A stretch of 64,000 nucleotides of DNA from Microbulbifer sp. A4B17 (GCF_003076275.1 NZ_CP029064.1:3482501-3546500); one strand, 5' to 3'; shown: positions 19,362 to 28,828, counted from the stretch's first letter. Numbers and translations are program-made. The notes: generated by a model from the sequence alone, not told the origin.

Positions 19362-20110
19362 TTTTTTCCGTAAACCTGTCGAAAAAGCTCTCGGCTCTGC
19401 AAGGGCTTATCTCCCAGTACCGCCTGCAATAATAAGCGTGTTAGGCGCTTTGCCGGTGCCAAAGCCTCACTGGGCCAGCGGCCCTCATTCATAGCGCTAT
19501 CCATACCGAGCAGCTCCACACCTGAAAAATACAATTCTCCCAGACTCTCATCACTGGAGCGGTGGACAGGAATTAAACCCCGCTCAACATCCAAGCGATA
19601 AACTCCCCGCTCGCTTATTGAATCTCCTTGCGGGCTGCAAACATTGAGAGATGGACAGGTACCAAGCTCAAGTAACAGCTGTAATTCAAAACGGCGCAAT
19701 GGACCTTCAAGCTCAAAATTGGAAAGCCCTTCGAGCTCGGAGAGAGACTCCAGTAGGCTTTGATAAGCCGCGAAAAGTGTGTAGTGCGCCTCACCCTCGG
19801 GAAGTAGTCTTACCATCAACTCATTAGCATAGAGGCCCGCATAAACTGCTCGCCCCTTGAGCCACAGTGGCACACCAACATTTTCAACAGGGCCAAGTGT
19901 CTTAAGAGAGCCAGAGCCCATCAGTGTGACAAGCAGCGGAGTAAAAGGCTGCAGTGCCTGTTGGCGACGCTGCTTATCGCGACGGGCCCCACGGGCGACA
20001 CAGCCCAATCGACCGTGGTCAGGAGTAAAGAGCTCCAGTATCAGACTGGAGTCCTTATAGGGGCGCGAGTGAAGAATATACGCGGGTTGAGGCGGTTGTG
20101 GACTTTTCAT
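19358..20110 (-). CDS. recO: DNA repair protein RecO
   Basis: A 250-residue recombination mediator of the RecFOR pathway that loads RecA onto SSB-coated DNA. It has an N-terminal OB fold (about 8-85; AYILHSRPYKDSSLILELFT, GCVARGARR) and a helical C-terminal domain with the LLLELG segment near residue 170. The length is typical. It follows era with a 27-nt gap and overlaps acpS, so it belongs to the lepA-lepB-rnc-era-recO-acpS block. Confidence 0.93.
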   Translation of the reverse strand: MKSPQPPQPAYILHSRPYKDSSLILELFTPDHGRLGCVARGARRDKQRRQQALQPFTPLLVTLMGSGSLKTLGPVENVGVPLWLKGRAVYAGLYANELMVRLLPEGEAHYTLFAAYQSLLESLSELEGLSNFELEGPLRRFELQLLLELGTCPSLNVCSPQGDSISERGVYRLDVERGLIPVHRSSDESLGELYFSGVELLGMDSAMNEGRWPSEALAPAKRLTRLLLQAVLGDKPLQSRELFRQVYGKK

Positions 20111-20137
20111 AGTACCAGGGGAAGGTTGCCCTGATGA

Positions 20138-21037
20138 TTACTCGTCCCTGTAGCCAAGGCTTCGCAAAGCCCGCTCATCATCGGACCAGCCAGACTTCAC
20201 CTTTATCCACAAATTGAGCATCACCTTGCTGTCAAACAAGCGCTCCATATCCTCTCGAGCCTGGCTGCCGATCTGTTTGATTCGTTCGCCTTTATTTCCG
20301 ATCAGGATACGCTTTTGCCCGGCCCGCTCAACCAAAATAGCGGCGCTGATATGCAGGACTTTACCCTCTTGAGCAAATTCCTCCACTTCCACGGTGACCT
20401 GGTAGGGCACCTCAGCACCTAACTGACGCATAATTTTTTCGCGGACAATTTCCGCTGCGAGAAAGCGCGAGCTGCGGTCAGTCACCTGATCTTCGGGGAA
20501 AAAATGCTGCCCCTCGGGCAAGTGCTTCAAAATAACCTCTTCCAGCGCATCCAGATTTACGTTGCGCAAAGCCGAAATCGGAACAATTTCCGCCTTTGGA
20601 TGCTGCTCAGCAAGGGCTTGTAATTGGGGTAGCAGGTCCGCTTTATCATCGAGCTGGTCTACCTTATTCACGGCAATAATTAACGGGCATTTAATCCCGC
20701 GCAGCTTGTCGGCCACCAGCTGGTCCGCCTCGCTCCAACGAGTACGCTCTACAACAAACACCACCACATCCACATCCCGCGCAGCACTGGCGGCAGCCCG
20801 ATTCATATAGCGGTTAATCGCTTTTTCTTGATCGGAATGCAGGCCCGGAGTATCGACAAAAATAATCTGATTCGGACCTTCGGTTTTAATACCGAGCATA
20901 TTGTGGCGAGTAGTCTGCGGCTTGCGCGAAGTGATCGCGAGCTTTTGCCCCAACAAGTGGTTTAACAGTGTGGATTTTCCCACATTGGGGCGGCCGACAA
21001 TTGCGACATAGCCACAGCGAGAAGGTTGTTCGCTCAA
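20138..21037 (-). CDS. era: GTPase Era
   Basis: A ribosome-assembly GTPase that binds the 3' end of 16S rRNA. It has G1 [10 protein letters not shown]3 DTPGLH and G4 NKVDQ in the first 170 residues, then a KH domain with the [14 protein letters not shown] segment near the C-terminus. I chose the TTG at 21037 ([15 protein letters not shown]): it gives the standard 299 residues and has GGAG 8 nt upstream. The frame is open for 30 more codons to a GTG at 21127, which lacks a Shine-Dalgarno and would add an atypical Gly/Ser-rich extension. The leader between rnc and era holds three hairpins. Confidence 0.95.
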   Translation of the reverse strand: MSEQPSRCGYVAIVGRPNVGKSTLLNHLLGQKLAITSRKPQTTRHNMLGIKTEGPNQIIFVDTPGLHSDQEKAINRYMNRAAASAARDVDVVVFVVERTRWSEADQLVADKLRGIKCPLIIAVNKVDQLDDKADLLPQLQALAEQHPKAEIVPISALRNVNLDALEEVILKHLPEGQHFFPEDQVTDRSSRFLAAEIVREKIMRQLGAEVPYQVTVEVEEFAQEGKVLHISAAILVERAGQKRILIGNKGERIKQIGSQAREDMERLFDSKVMLNLWIKVKSGWSDDERALRSLGYRDE

Positions 21038-21063
21038 GTAAATTCTCCGAAAGATTTGAAGGT

Positions 21064-21138
21064 CTCCGGGAGACCCGGAGCCAGAATCGCCCCCTGTAAT
21101 ACCGGGGCTGTCAGGGCGCTGGGACACTGACCCAGCGC
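21064..21138 (-). other. Three consecutive hairpins in the rnc-era spacer
   Basis: Three inverted repeats lie within 75 nt: CTCCGGG-AGA-CCCGGAG (21064-21080), GCCCC/GGGGC (21089-21093 with 21104-21108), and GCGCTGGG-N7-CCCAGCGC (21116-21123 with 21131-21138). The outer two are perfect 7- and 8-bp stems. None has a T-run, so processing, stability control or attenuation is more likely than termination (inference). Confidence 0.55.
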
Positions 21139-21154
21139 AGCTTCTATTGTAAGG

Positions 21155-21835
21155 TTAGTCCTGCCCGGTGAGGAGCTTGTAAGCTTCAACCGCCGCAGTC
21201 TTTTCAGCATTACGACGACTGCTGGCCTCACCTTTTACAGGCTGTGAAAGGCCACTGACACGACATTCCACCACAAAATGCTGTGCGTGCTCAGCGCCAG
21301 AAACACCCACCACCTTGTATTCCGGCAGCGGCTTTTTACGTGCCTGAAGCCACTCCTGCAAGCGGGTTTTGGGGTCCTTCACGGTCTCCAATGATAGTCC
21401 CTGCAAACGCGGTGCAAACCACTCGAGCACCCTGAGTCGCGCCGCCTCCAGGCCAGCATCAAGATAGATGGCGCCAATCAGGGCCTCTACGGCATCGGCG
21501 AGAATAGAAGCCCGACGAAAGCCGCCACTTTTCATTTCGCCTTCACCGAGGCGCAGGCAATCGCCAATCTCCAGCTCCCGAGCCAGCTTTGCCAGTGTTT
21601 CACCGCTGACCAATTGAGCCCTCAATCGACTCAACTGCCCCTCCCGTCCATTGGGGAACCGCTCGTAAAGAGCCGCGCCTATAGTAAACCCGAGAATAGA
21701 GTCGCCGAGAAATTCAAGGCGTTCATTATTACGACTGCCGTGGGAACGGTGAGTAAGAGCCAATTCAAGTAGCTCGGCCTGGTCAAAATCATGGCCGAGG
21801 CGCTTGCAAAGGCGTTCCAATAAAAGATCAGTCAC
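21155..21835 (-). CDS. rnc: Ribonuclease III
   Basis: A 226-residue double-strand-specific endoribonuclease for rRNA and mRNA processing. The catalytic signature [13 protein letters not shown] lies at residues 37-49, the second metal-site segment [16 protein letters not shown] at about 113-128, and a dsRNA-binding domain ([15 protein letters not shown] ... [11 protein letters not shown]) ends the protein. The start overlaps the 3' end of the DUF4845 gene by 8 nt, implying coupled translation. In E. coli RNase III cuts its own operon leader; the hairpins downstream, before era, may be relevant here. Confidence 0.97.
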   Translation of the reverse strand: MTDLLLERLCKRLGHDFDQAELLELALTHRSHGSRNNERLEFLGDSILGFTIGAALYERFPNGREGQLSRLRAQLVSGETLAKLARELEIGDCLRLGEGEMKSGGFRRASILADAVEALIGAIYLDAGLEAARLRVLEWFAPRLQGLSLETVKDPKTRLQEWLQARKKPLPEYKVVGVSGAEHAQHFVVECRVSGLSQPVKGEASSRRNAEKTAAVEAYKLLTGQD

Positions 21836-22268
21836 GTTTGCGGAATTGCTCCAGATCTATCAGCGGATCACAGCAAAGTTCTGGCTTCGCGGTGTCGAGC
21901 TGCTTATTAAACTTCATCACAACATCAACGTTGTACATCAATGGCTGGCGCAATTCGTAATTGATGCTCACTACAGTTCCCTTTGCGCCACGAACCACCT
22001 GCACCGATTTGGTGGGCTCTCCGCGCACATTATTAACCAGGAAAAAACGGCCCAATTCTTTTTTGATCTGGCCTTTGGTCATATTTTCCAGGTTTGGATT
22101 TTGGCCCAGGGTTTTTAATGCCTCGTTAACGTAGCGAGCATCTACGTAGGCCGGTGCCATCTTCGAGACACAGGTCAAAGCAAATCCCAACACTGCGATA
22201 ATCAGCAGCCAACCCCAGTAGCTCATGCCGCGCTGCTGCTGCAGAGAAAAGTTGAGTTTACCACCCAT
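21828..22268 (-). CDS. DUF4845 domain membrane protein
   Basis: A 146-residue protein with one N-terminal TM helix (about 17-36, [17 protein letters not shown]) and a periplasmic or extracytoplasmic domain containing [14 protein letters not shown] and the [12 protein letters not shown] beta segment. The DUF4845 family is conserved between lepB and rnc in Pseudomonas-type genomes, as here. Function is unknown. It overlaps rnc by 8 nt. Confidence 0.85.
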   Translation of the reverse strand: MGGKLNFSLQQQRGMSYWGWLLIIAVLGFALTCVSKMAPAYVDARYVNEALKTLGQNPNLENMTKGQIKKELGRFFLVNNVRGEPTKSVQVVRGAKGTVVSINYELRQPLMYNVDVVMKFNKQLDTAKPELCCDPLIDLEQFRKRD

Positions 22269-22296
22269 AAATATGCCCTCTATCCTTTATAAATAA

Positions 22297-22312
22297 CCGG
22301 GCTGACGCCCGG
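22297..22312 (-). other. Hairpin between lepB and the DUF4845 gene
   Basis: CCGGGC (22297-22302) pairs with GCCCGG (22307-22312) across TGAC, about 10 nt after the lepB stop. On the minus strand it is followed by TTATTTATAAA. It may be a partial terminator or attenuator that lowers expression of the rnc half of the operon. Confidence 0.5.
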
Positions 22313-22321
22313 CTGGTTTCT

Positions 22322-23089
22322 TTATTGGATTGAGCCTACACGCTTAAAGCTGGGCAAACTGAGCAATTTGTCCCAGTGCATCCAAATAGCGAAAGCCTTG
22401 CCGACGATATCCTTCTCTGGGACAAAGCCCCACTCCCGACTATCGAGGCTGTTATCGCGATTATCGCCCATCATAAAGTAATGTCCTTCCGGCACTACAC
22501 CACTAAAGTTACTGTACTGCCTGGGATGGACACTTTTCTGCATCTCGTGACGATAACCATCGAGATCTTCCCACATGACCTCAGTTTGCGGGTTACTTGG
22601 CGGTATAGCCCGGATCAATTCTTGACGAGCCATCTCACCGTTTACATAGAGGACATTGTTCTTCAGCTCTATCTTGTCACCAGGTAATCCAATCACCCGC
22701 TTGATATAGTAGGTATCGTTGTTGTGGGGTGGAAAGAACACCATAACATCGCCGCGTTTGGGCTCACCCACATCCATTACCTTGGTACGAGACACGGGCA
22801 GGCGCACACCGTAGGCATACTTGTTGACCAGAATAAAATCCCCAACTTCCAATGTTGGAATCATTGAGCCAGAAGGGATCTGGAAAGGCTCAACAATGAA
22901 AGAGCGCAGAACAAACACGATCGCCAGAATTGGGAAGAAGGACTTCGCGTACTCAACAACGATCGGGTCCTCTTGCTGGTCTCCAACTTTATTCTTGCGT
23001 TGACGGGCAAAAAACAGGCTGTCAATCAACCAGATTCCGCCGCTAATCACAACCAACCAAAGCAGAATCAGAGGTAAATTAATATCCAT
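22322..23089 (-). CDS. lepB: Signal peptidase I
   Basis: A 255-residue membrane protease that removes signal peptides from exported proteins. Two N-terminal hydrophobic segments (about 5-22 and 51-63) are followed by the catalytic serine S75 in PSGSMIPTL and general-base K130 in YYIKRVIGLPGDK, with the box-E segment MGDNRDNSLDSR near residue 205. Length is a little short of E. coli LepB, as in Pseudomonas relatives. It lies between lepA (50-nt gap) and DUF4845, the usual order. Confidence 0.97.
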   Translation of the reverse strand: MDINLPLILLWLVVISGGIWLIDSLFFARQRKNKVGDQQEDPIVVEYAKSFFPILAIVFVLRSFIVEPFQIPSGSMIPTLEVGDFILVNKYAYGVRLPVSRTKVMDVGEPKRGDVMVFFPPHNNDTYYIKRVIGLPGDKIELKNNVLYVNGEMARQELIRAIPPSNPQTEVMWEDLDGYRHEMQKSVHPRQYSNFSGVVPEGHYFMMGDNRDNSLDSREWGFVPEKDIVGKAFAIWMHWDKLLSLPSFKRVGSIQ

Positions 23090-23139
23090 TACTTTTCTCT
23101 ACTATCCCTTATTATTCGTCGTGGCGTAGGGCCTGAGCC

Positions 23140-24945
23140 CTACTGATCCACCTTCAGTACCGCCAGGAATGCCTCCTGCGGCACTTCAACACGGCCCAGC
23201 TGCTTCATTCTGCGTTTACCCGCTTTCTGCTTTTCAAGCAGCTTTTTCTTACGGGTAACATCACCACCGTAACATTTGGCCGTCACATTTTTGCGCAGCG
23301 CCTTCACCGTGGTTCTCGAAACTACCTGACCGCCAATAGCCGCCTGGATAGCCACATCAAACATCTGACGGGGAATAAGCTCTTTCATTTTTTCTGCCAT
23401 AGCGCGGCCTTTCTGCTGCGCATTATCACGATGGACAATCAGAGCTAAAGCATCTACACGGTCGCCATTAATCAGGATATCCAGTCGCACCAACTTAGCC
23501 GCTTCAAAGCGGACAAAGCTGTAATCCAAAGAGGCAAAGCCGCGGCTTACAGATTTGAGGCGGTCGAAGAAGTCCATAACCACTTCGCTCATAGGCAGTT
23601 CGTAGCGCAGGGATACCTGTGAACCCACGTACTGCATATCCTTTTGAATACCGCGCTTTTCCACACACAGAGTGATTACATTACCCAAATACTCCTGTGG
23701 CACAAGAATATTCACCTCAGCAATCGGTTCCCTCATCTCTTCAATGGAACCTACATCTGGCAAGCGAGATGGATTATCCACCATCACAATCTCACCATCT
23801 GACTGCTCAACTTCGTAGACTACAGTGGGCGCGGTAGTGATCAGGTCCAGATCGTACTCACGCTCCAGGCGCTCCTGAATAATTTCCATATGCAGCATGC
23901 CGAGGAAGCCACAGCGGAAACCAAAGCCCAGAGCATCGGACGTTTCTGGTTCATAGAACAGGGAGGCATCGTTCAGCGACAGCTTCTCCAGGGCATCCCG
24001 AAAGGCCTCATAATCGTCTGAGCTAACCGGGAACAAGCCGGCATAAACCTGGGGCTTAACCTTCTGGAAGCCCGGCAGCATATCAATGTCATCGGCGCCC
24101 TTGGCATGGGTCAGCGTATCGCCCACAGGAGCGCCATGAATATCCTTGATCCCAGCCACCACAAAGCCCACTTCACCTGCGCGAAGTACACCAGTTTCGT
24201 GGCGCTTGGGTGTGAAGATACCGACGCTGTCCACAACGTGGGCACGACCGATAGATTTGGTGACAATCTTTTCTTTGGTTTTCAGGGTGCCCTGAACGAC
24301 TCGCACCAGGGACACAACACCCAGGTAACTATCGAACCAGGAGTCGATAATGAGTGCCTGCAAAGGGGCATTAACATCACCTTCCGGCGGCGGTACCAAG
24401 CGAACAAGATCTTCCAGTACATCCTCAACACCCAGGCCGGATTTTGCACTGCAGCGGGTCGCTTCGGCGGCATCAATACCGATAATATCTTCGATCTCTT
24501 CCGCAACCTTTTCCGGGTCTGCCTGGGGCAAGTCCATCTTGTTCAAGACCGGGATAACTTCCAGGCCCTGTTCAATGGCTGTATAGCAGTTGGCAACCGA
24601 CTGGGCCTCAACGCCCTGGGCGGCATCCACCACCAGTAGCGCGCCTTCGCAAGCTGCTAGAGAGCGGGATACCTCATAGGAGAAATCTACGTGTCCCGGG
24701 GTATCAATAAAGTTCAGCTGATAGGTCTTACCATCTCGCGCTTTATAGTCGAGCGTCACACTCTGCGCCTTGATAGTAATCCCACGCTCGCGCTCCAGCT
24801 CCATGCTGTCCAGAACCTGTTCAGCCATCTCCCGATCGGAGAGGCCACCACAGTCCTGGATAAAGCGGTCAGCCAGGGTAGATTTCCCGTGGTCGATATG
24901 GGCAATAATGGAGAAATTGCGGATATGAGAGAGATCTGTGGCCAC
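23140..24945 (-). CDS. lepA: Elongation factor 4 (LepA)
   Basis: A 601-residue translational GTPase that acts on stalled or assembling ribosomes. G1 AHIDHGKST is at residues 15-23, followed by the switch segment [11 protein letters not shown]3 DTPGHVDF and G4 NKMDLP, EF-G-like domains II, III and V, and the LepA-specific C-terminal domain ending in [16 protein letters not shown]. Length and start match the family. An intercistronic hairpin GTAGGGC/GCCCTAC (23126-23143) overlaps its stop codon before lepB. Confidence 0.97.
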   Translation of the reverse strand: MATDLSHIRNFSIIAHIDHGKSTLADRFIQDCGGLSDREMAEQVLDSMELERERGITIKAQSVTLDYKARDGKTYQLNFIDTPGHVDFSYEVSRSLAACEGALLVVDAAQGVEAQSVANCYTAIEQGLEVIPVLNKMDLPQADPEKVAEEIEDIIGIDAAEATRCSAKSGLGVEDVLEDLVRLVPPPEGDVNAPLQALIIDSWFDSYLGVVSLVRVVQGTLKTKEKIVTKSIGRAHVVDSVGIFTPKRHETGVLRAGEVGFVVAGIKDIHGAPVGDTLTHAKGADDIDMLPGFQKVKPQVYAGLFPVSSDDYEAFRDALEKLSLNDASLFYEPETSDALGFGFRCGFLGMLHMEIIQERLEREYDLDLITTAPTVVYEVEQSDGEIVMVDNPSRLPDVGSIEEMREPIAEVNILVPQEYLGNVITLCVEKRGIQKDMQYVGSQVSLRYELPMSEVVMDFFDRLKSVSRGFASLDYSFVRFEAAKLVRLDILINGDRVDALALIVHRDNAQQKGRAMAEKMKELIPRQMFDVAIQAAIGGQVVSRTTVKALRKNVTAKCYGGDVTRKKKLLEKQKAGKRRMKQLGRVEVPQEAFLAVLKVDQ

Positions 24946-25044
24946 TGCGGAATAAAAACCCTTGCAAAATCAATTGATTAGCTGGCTGTAGTGCCAACTG
25001 TGTGGCGCAAGTCTAACAGAACTCATGGACAGAGGTGAGAGGTA

Positions 25045-25063
25045 GGTGGCCCAATGGGCCACC
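25045..25063 (-). terminator. Hairpin downstream of mucD
   Basis: GGTGGCCC (25045-25052) pairs with GGGCCACC (25056-25063) across AAT, 17 nt past the mucD stop. A smaller ACCGC/GCGGT stem overlaps the stop itself. There is no T-run, so this may stabilise the mucD 3' end or partly terminate before lepA. Confidence 0.5.
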
Positions 25064-25079
25064 AATCACCGCAAAGCGG

Positions 25080-26474
25080 TCAGCTTTCAATCTTAATTGT
25101 ACGGAAAGTGGACTGTCCGGCACGAAAGAAGCGAATCGGCAACAGCTCGTCTTGCGGCAGATCCTTGACCACCGTTTTGTACTCACTGATATCGCCCACT
25201 TCCTCAAACCCGAGCTGAGCGATAATGTCGCCGCTGCGCAAACCAGCCTTGGCGCCAGGCTTCCCCGGAATCACCTGCTTTACCAGTACTCCGGTTTCCA
25301 CATTCCAGCGCTGCTTGAGGACATCGGGAATTTCTTCAACCACAACACCAAGGCGCCCACCTACCGCGGAGCTGGGATAAGCCGCCGCCTGAACGCCGTC
25401 CTCATCGGAGCCCGGTAAAGCGCCGACAGTGACACTCACGCGCTCGGACTTACCTTTGCGCATTAACTCCACCTGAGCCTCTGTTCCCGGGCGGATCTGA
25501 CCGACAACGTGGGGCAGGTCGCCGTGCACACCTATCTTCTGGCCGTGGAAGCGCATAATGATATCGCCGGGAAGGATTCCCGCCTGTGCTGCGGGTGATC
25601 CGGGGCTGACCTGTTCAATCAATGCACCGGCAGGCTTTCCGAGCCCCATAGCTTCCGCCATGTCACGATCGACATTGCTGATTCCCACACCAAGCCAGCC
25701 ACGGTCAACACGACCTTTTTCCTTCAGCTGGGCAACGACGTCCTGGGCCAGACTGGCGGGAATGGCAAAGGACAGGCCGATAGAGCCACCACTACGGGTA
25801 TAGATCTGGGAGTTGATTCCCACTACTTCGCCATCCAGGTTAAACAGCGGGCCACCGGAATTTCCGGGGTTGATTGCCACATCTGTCTGGATAAAAGGAA
25901 CATAATTCTCGCGGCTTTCATTGGGAATACTGCGGCCCATCGCACTGACGATCCCGGCACTCGCGGAGTAGTCCAGGCCGAAAGGCGAGCCGATAGCTAC
26001 GACCCATTCCCCCACCTGCAAATCTTCAGAGTCGCCCCAGCGCACCGCCGAAAGGTCATCCGCTTCAATCTTCAACAAGGCCAGGTCAGAGCGCACATCC
26101 TTACCGATAACCTGCGCCTCATACTCGCGGCGATCGGTAAGGGTAACGGTTACCTGGTCTGCACCGTCAACCACGTGATTGTTGGTCACGATATAGCCAT
26201 CTTCAGAAATGATAAAACCGGACCCCATGCTCGCTACCGGACGCTGTTGGCGCTGGCGGGGCTCGAAAAGGTGACGGAAGATGTCGGGAATTTCCTGCTG
26301 TAGCTGCGGCTGGCTGCTGCGACTGGTGCGGTTGCGATCAACCGTATTGATTTTGACAACTGCCGGAGAGTTATTTTCGATTAACTCAGTAAGCTCAGGT
26401 AGTCCACGGGCATTGGCAGCCCCGGAAACCAGCAGACAAATGACCAATAGATATTGTGTACAACGTTTAACCAT
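25080..26474 (-). CDS. mucD: DegP/MucD-type periplasmic serine protease
   Basis: A 464-residue Do-family protease and chaperone of the envelope-stress circuit. It has a signal peptide (1-22, ending SGAANA), a trypsin-like domain with H100 (VTNNHVVDG), D130 (SDLALLKIE) and S206 (NPGNSGGPL), and two PDZ domains (about 250-345 and 370-460). I start at the ATG at 26474 because it opens the signal peptide; the frame extends 44 codons further without one. In Pseudomonas mucD is the fifth gene of algU-mucABCD; here it is detached, with mpaA and a dipeptide epimerase gene between it and rseC, so it must have its own promoter in the 172-bp spacer shared with mpaA. Confidence 0.94.
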   Translation of the reverse strand: MVKRCTQYLLVICLLVSGAANARGLPELTELIENNSPAVVKINTVDRNRTSRSSQPQLQQEIPDIFRHLFEPRQRQQRPVASMGSGFIISEDGYIVTNNHVVDGADQVTVTLTDRREYEAQVIGKDVRSDLALLKIEADDLSAVRWGDSEDLQVGEWVVAIGSPFGLDYSASAGIVSAMGRSIPNESRENYVPFIQTDVAINPGNSGGPLFNLDGEVVGINSQIYTRSGGSIGLSFAIPASLAQDVVAQLKEKGRVDRGWLGVGISNVDRDMAEAMGLGKPAGALIEQVSPGSPAAQAGILPGDIIMRFHGQKIGVHGDLPHVVGQIRPGTEAQVELMRKGKSERVSVTVGALPGSDEDGVQAAAYPSSAVGGRLGVVVEEIPDVLKQRWNVETGVLVKQVIPGKPGAKAGLRSGDIIAQLGFEEVGDISEYKTVVKDLPQDELLPIRFFRAGQSTFRTIKIES

Positions 26475-26524
26475 AGGTTTGTTACCCCTAGTGATCCCTT
26501 CTAATATGAAACCATTGGATTTTT

Positions 26525-26573
26525 GAGTCCCTTCAAGGGCGAGCCTTGGCATGTCCAGCCCCTTTGGGGACTC
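26525..26573. promoter_or_regulatory. Imperfect inverted repeat between mucD and mpaA
   Basis: GAGTCCC (26525-26531) mirrors GGGACTC (26567-26573). The match extends inward imperfectly through CAAGGG and CCCTTTG. It sits midway in the divergent spacer, where it could serve both promoters. No known operator is recognised. Confidence 0.35.
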
Positions 26574-26646
26574 TAAGTAACGACTTAGTGGCGAATAGCC
26601 CACCAAAGTTCTACAACAAACCGTAAAACTGTGTAAAGAGCTAACA

Positions 26647-27351
26647 ATGTCGGAAATGCGCCCGCGCCCCGAGCGCGGACAATTTCATCTGCCCACCAAA
26701 CTCTACGGCCAAAGTGTGTTGGGCGCTCCACTGCTCTACTTCCCCGCGCAAACCGGCACAAAGCACGGCCTGATAATGGCCGGCACCCACGGAGATGAAG
26801 TAGCCGCTGTGGTCACTCTATCCTGTGCACTGCGCGCCCTCGCAGCTAACTCGTTGAGCCACCATGTAATCCTCGCCGTCAATCCGGACGGCTGCCAGCT
26901 GGGTACCAGAGCCAACGCGCGCGGGGTTGATCTCAACCGCAATTTTGCAACGGCAAATTGGGATGGCAATGGCAATGTCTATCGGTGGAACAGTGCTGCA
27001 GAAAAGCGCGACGTTCGCCTGGGCACAGGAGACAGCGCTGCCTCTGAACCCGAAACCTCTGCACTCTGTCAATTGATTACCAAGCTGGAACCTGCATGGA
27101 CCGTCTCCATTCACGAACCCCTGGCTTGTGTCGAGGACCCCAACAACAGCCCGCTGGGGGTACGACTCGCCAGTGATTTCAACCTGCCCCTGGTAGGGGA
27201 TGTGGGCTACCAGACCCCTGGCTCCTTCGGTACCTGGTGCGCAGAACAAAAACTGCCCTGTATCACTCTCGAATTTCCATCAATCTCAGCCGATGCCGCC
27301 AGCGAGGATTATCTCCAGGCCATGATCGACCTACTGACTTACGTCCAGTAA
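26647..27351 (+). CDS. mpaA: Murein peptide amidase A
   Basis: A 234-residue M14-type zinc carboxypeptidase that splits the gamma-D-Glu-diaminopimelate bond of murein tripeptide in the cytoplasm. It follows E. coli MpaA closely: RPRPERGQFHLP start, GTHGDE zinc site (residues 41-46), VNPDGCQLGTRANARGVDLN, then VYRWNSAAEKRDV, ETPGSFG-like YQTPGSFGTWCA and the final Glu in CITLEFP. Its last 13 bp overlap the convergent L-Ala-D/L-Glu epimerase gene. The two act in series on murein peptides, since MpaA releases L-Ala-D-Glu and the epimerase isomerises it; the pair is also adjacent in E. coli (ycjI/ycjG). Confidence 0.95.
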   Translation: MSEMRPRPERGQFHLPTKLYGQSVLGAPLLYFPAQTGTKHGLIMAGTHGDEVAAVVTLSCALRALAANSLSHHVILAVNPDGCQLGTRANARGVDLNRNFATANWDGNGNVYRWNSAAEKRDVRLGTGDSAASEPETSALCQLITKLEPAWTVSIHEPLACVEDPNNSPLGVRLASDFNLPLVGDVGYQTPGSFGTWCAEQKLPCITLEFPSISADAASEDYLQAMIDLLTYVQ

Positions 27352-28286
27352 ACCCTGCCCGCCTCAAAACGCAGTGGAGGCTCCACATCGCTGGCCAGCC
27401 AGGTGGGGCCATCCAGATCTAGGAAACTCGCCCGGGTTCCCAAGGGCCAAGCGGCACGAATAGCTCGAGAGGTACACAGCATACACCCCAGCATAATTTC
27501 CAGGCCGAGATTAGCGGCTTCATCTGCCAGTGCCATGGCCTCGGTAATTCCGCCAGTCTTGTCCAGCTTGATATTGATCATCTCATAGCGCTTGACCAGC
27601 TTCGGCAGATCATCCCGGGTATGACAGCTCTCATCGGCACAAATGGTCAGCGGGTGCTCAAAAGTTTCCAGGAAAGCATCCTCACTCGCTGGAAGGGGCT
27701 GCTCCAGCATTGACACACCCAGTTCGCTCAAATCGTTACAGCGCTGCAGCAGCGTCTCTGCTCGCCAGGCCTCGTTGGCATCGATCACCAATCTGGCATC
27801 CGGTGCCGCAGCGCGCACTGCCGATACCCTCTCCTGCACATGCCGGTCATCAAGTTTCAACTTGAGCACATCGGCACCTGCCGCTACAGCGGTCTGGGCG
27901 GCACCCGCCATTGCCTCAGGGCTGTCCACCACCAGGGTTTGCACTGTAGATAGAACGCTTGGGGAGGGTAGCTGGTGCCCCTCCTTCTTGGACTCCCAAT
28001 CCATCAGAGCACAATCCAAAGCATTTCTTGCCGCTCCTGCAGGCATATGCAACTGCAATTGCTCTCGCGTTAGCCCATCGGCCACTTCCTTGAGCAATGG
28101 CTGCAATTGGTGCAAAACAGAGGCAACACTCTCCCCATAACGAGCATAGGGTGTGCACTCACCGACACCGATAACATCACCATCACTAACCTCAACTACC
28201 ACGACCTGGGCTTCAGTGCGCGCGCCACGGGAAATGACAAATGCAGTGCGTAGAGGCCATTGCTCATCGAAACATCGAGCCCGCAT
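27339..28286 (-). CDS. L-Ala-D/L-Glu epimerase (enolase superfamily)
   Basis: A 315-residue muconate-lactonizing-type enolase-superfamily enzyme. The N-terminal capping domain has GVGECTPYARYGES near residues 40-53. The barrel has the KLKLDD Lys acid/base near 155, metal ligands in VIDANEAW, EQPLP and CADESCH, and the second Lys in NIKLDKTGG near 242. With mpaA convergent next door, the dipeptide epimerase role (E. coli YcjG) is well supported. It starts 83 nt after rseC and shares that strand, so read-through from the stress operon is possible. Confidence 0.9.
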   Translation of the reverse strand: MRARCFDEQWPLRTAFVISRGARTEAQVVVVEVSDGDVIGVGECTPYARYGESVASVLHQLQPLLKEVADGLTREQLQLHMPAGAARNALDCALMDWESKKEGHQLPSPSVLSTVQTLVVDSPEAMAGAAQTAVAAGADVLKLKLDDRHVQERVSAVRAAAPDARLVIDANEAWRAETLLQRCNDLSELGVSMLEQPLPASEDAFLETFEHPLTICADESCHTRDDLPKLVKRYEMINIKLDKTGGITEAMALADEAANLGLEIMLGCMLCTSRAIRAAWPLGTRASFLDLDGPTWLASDVEPPLRFEAGRVYWT

Positions 28287-28369
28287 AAGGAGTACCTCCG
28301 GGCAGAAAAATGAGTTTTCAGTTTAGGTCAGGAAGACGAGGGGTAGCTGAGCGCAAGCAGGGTCTCTAA

Positions 28370-28816
28370 CTACTTCTGCGAAGGTTCAATCTGCAGCAAT
28401 ACTGGGGTATAGGTAGGATTTCCGGACTGGTATCTGCTGTACCAGCGGACCCCTAAAGCACCGACGACCAGGCCAATCAGGGCCCCTATTACTGCGCCGA
28501 GCTCTGCAAAGAGTGAATCTCCAATCAGCGCAGCCAGCACCAGAGACACCAGGGGAACCAGATAAACCAGAAGGGCACTACTGGTCAGGGCATTCTCAGT
28601 TATACCGATTACAGCAATATCATCGAGGTGGATTTTATCGGAAGGAAAACCATTCAAGGCCACTTTAATGCGGGTCGAGGAAGAGAAAAGATCACCCAGC
28701 AACCCGGTTCCGCAGCTGGACTTGGTAGAGCAGCCATTACAGGCGCTGCTCTGGGTGGTCTCCACCCAGATCGCATCGGACTCTATGGCTACTACCCGGC
28801 CACGCTCCTGCAGCAC
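28370..28816 (-). CDS. rseC: RseC/MucC-type envelope stress regulator
   Basis: A 148-residue inner-membrane protein of the SoxR-reducing-system/RseC family. The N-terminal cytoplasmic part carries the Cys cluster CNGCSTKSSCG (residues 29-39), then two TM helices (about 75-120: ALLVYLVPLVSLVLAALI and GALIGLVVGALGV). In Pseudomonas mucC is the fourth gene of the algU operon, as here directly after rseB (12-nt gap). Its mechanistic role is not well defined in the family. Confidence 0.9.
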   Translation of the reverse strand: MLQERGRVVAIESDAIWVETTQSSACNGCSTKSSCGTGLLGDLFSSSTRIKVALNGFPSDKIHLDDIAVIGITENALTSSALLVYLVPLVSLVLAALIGDSLFAELGAVIGALIGLVVGALGVRWYSRYQSGNPTYTPVLLQIEPSQK

Positions 28817-28828
28817 CTAAACGCTCGC

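Noticed and set aside
21038..21127. Longer Era with a GTG start at 21127
   Set aside because: No Shine-Dalgarno at the GTG, the extension is Gly/Ser-rich and unlike Era, and the TTG at 21037 has GGAG 8 nt upstream and gives the standard length.
26600..26615. AGAACTT on the minus strand as a sigma-E promoter for mucD
   Set aside because: No TCnnA -10 element follows at 16-17 nt spacing.
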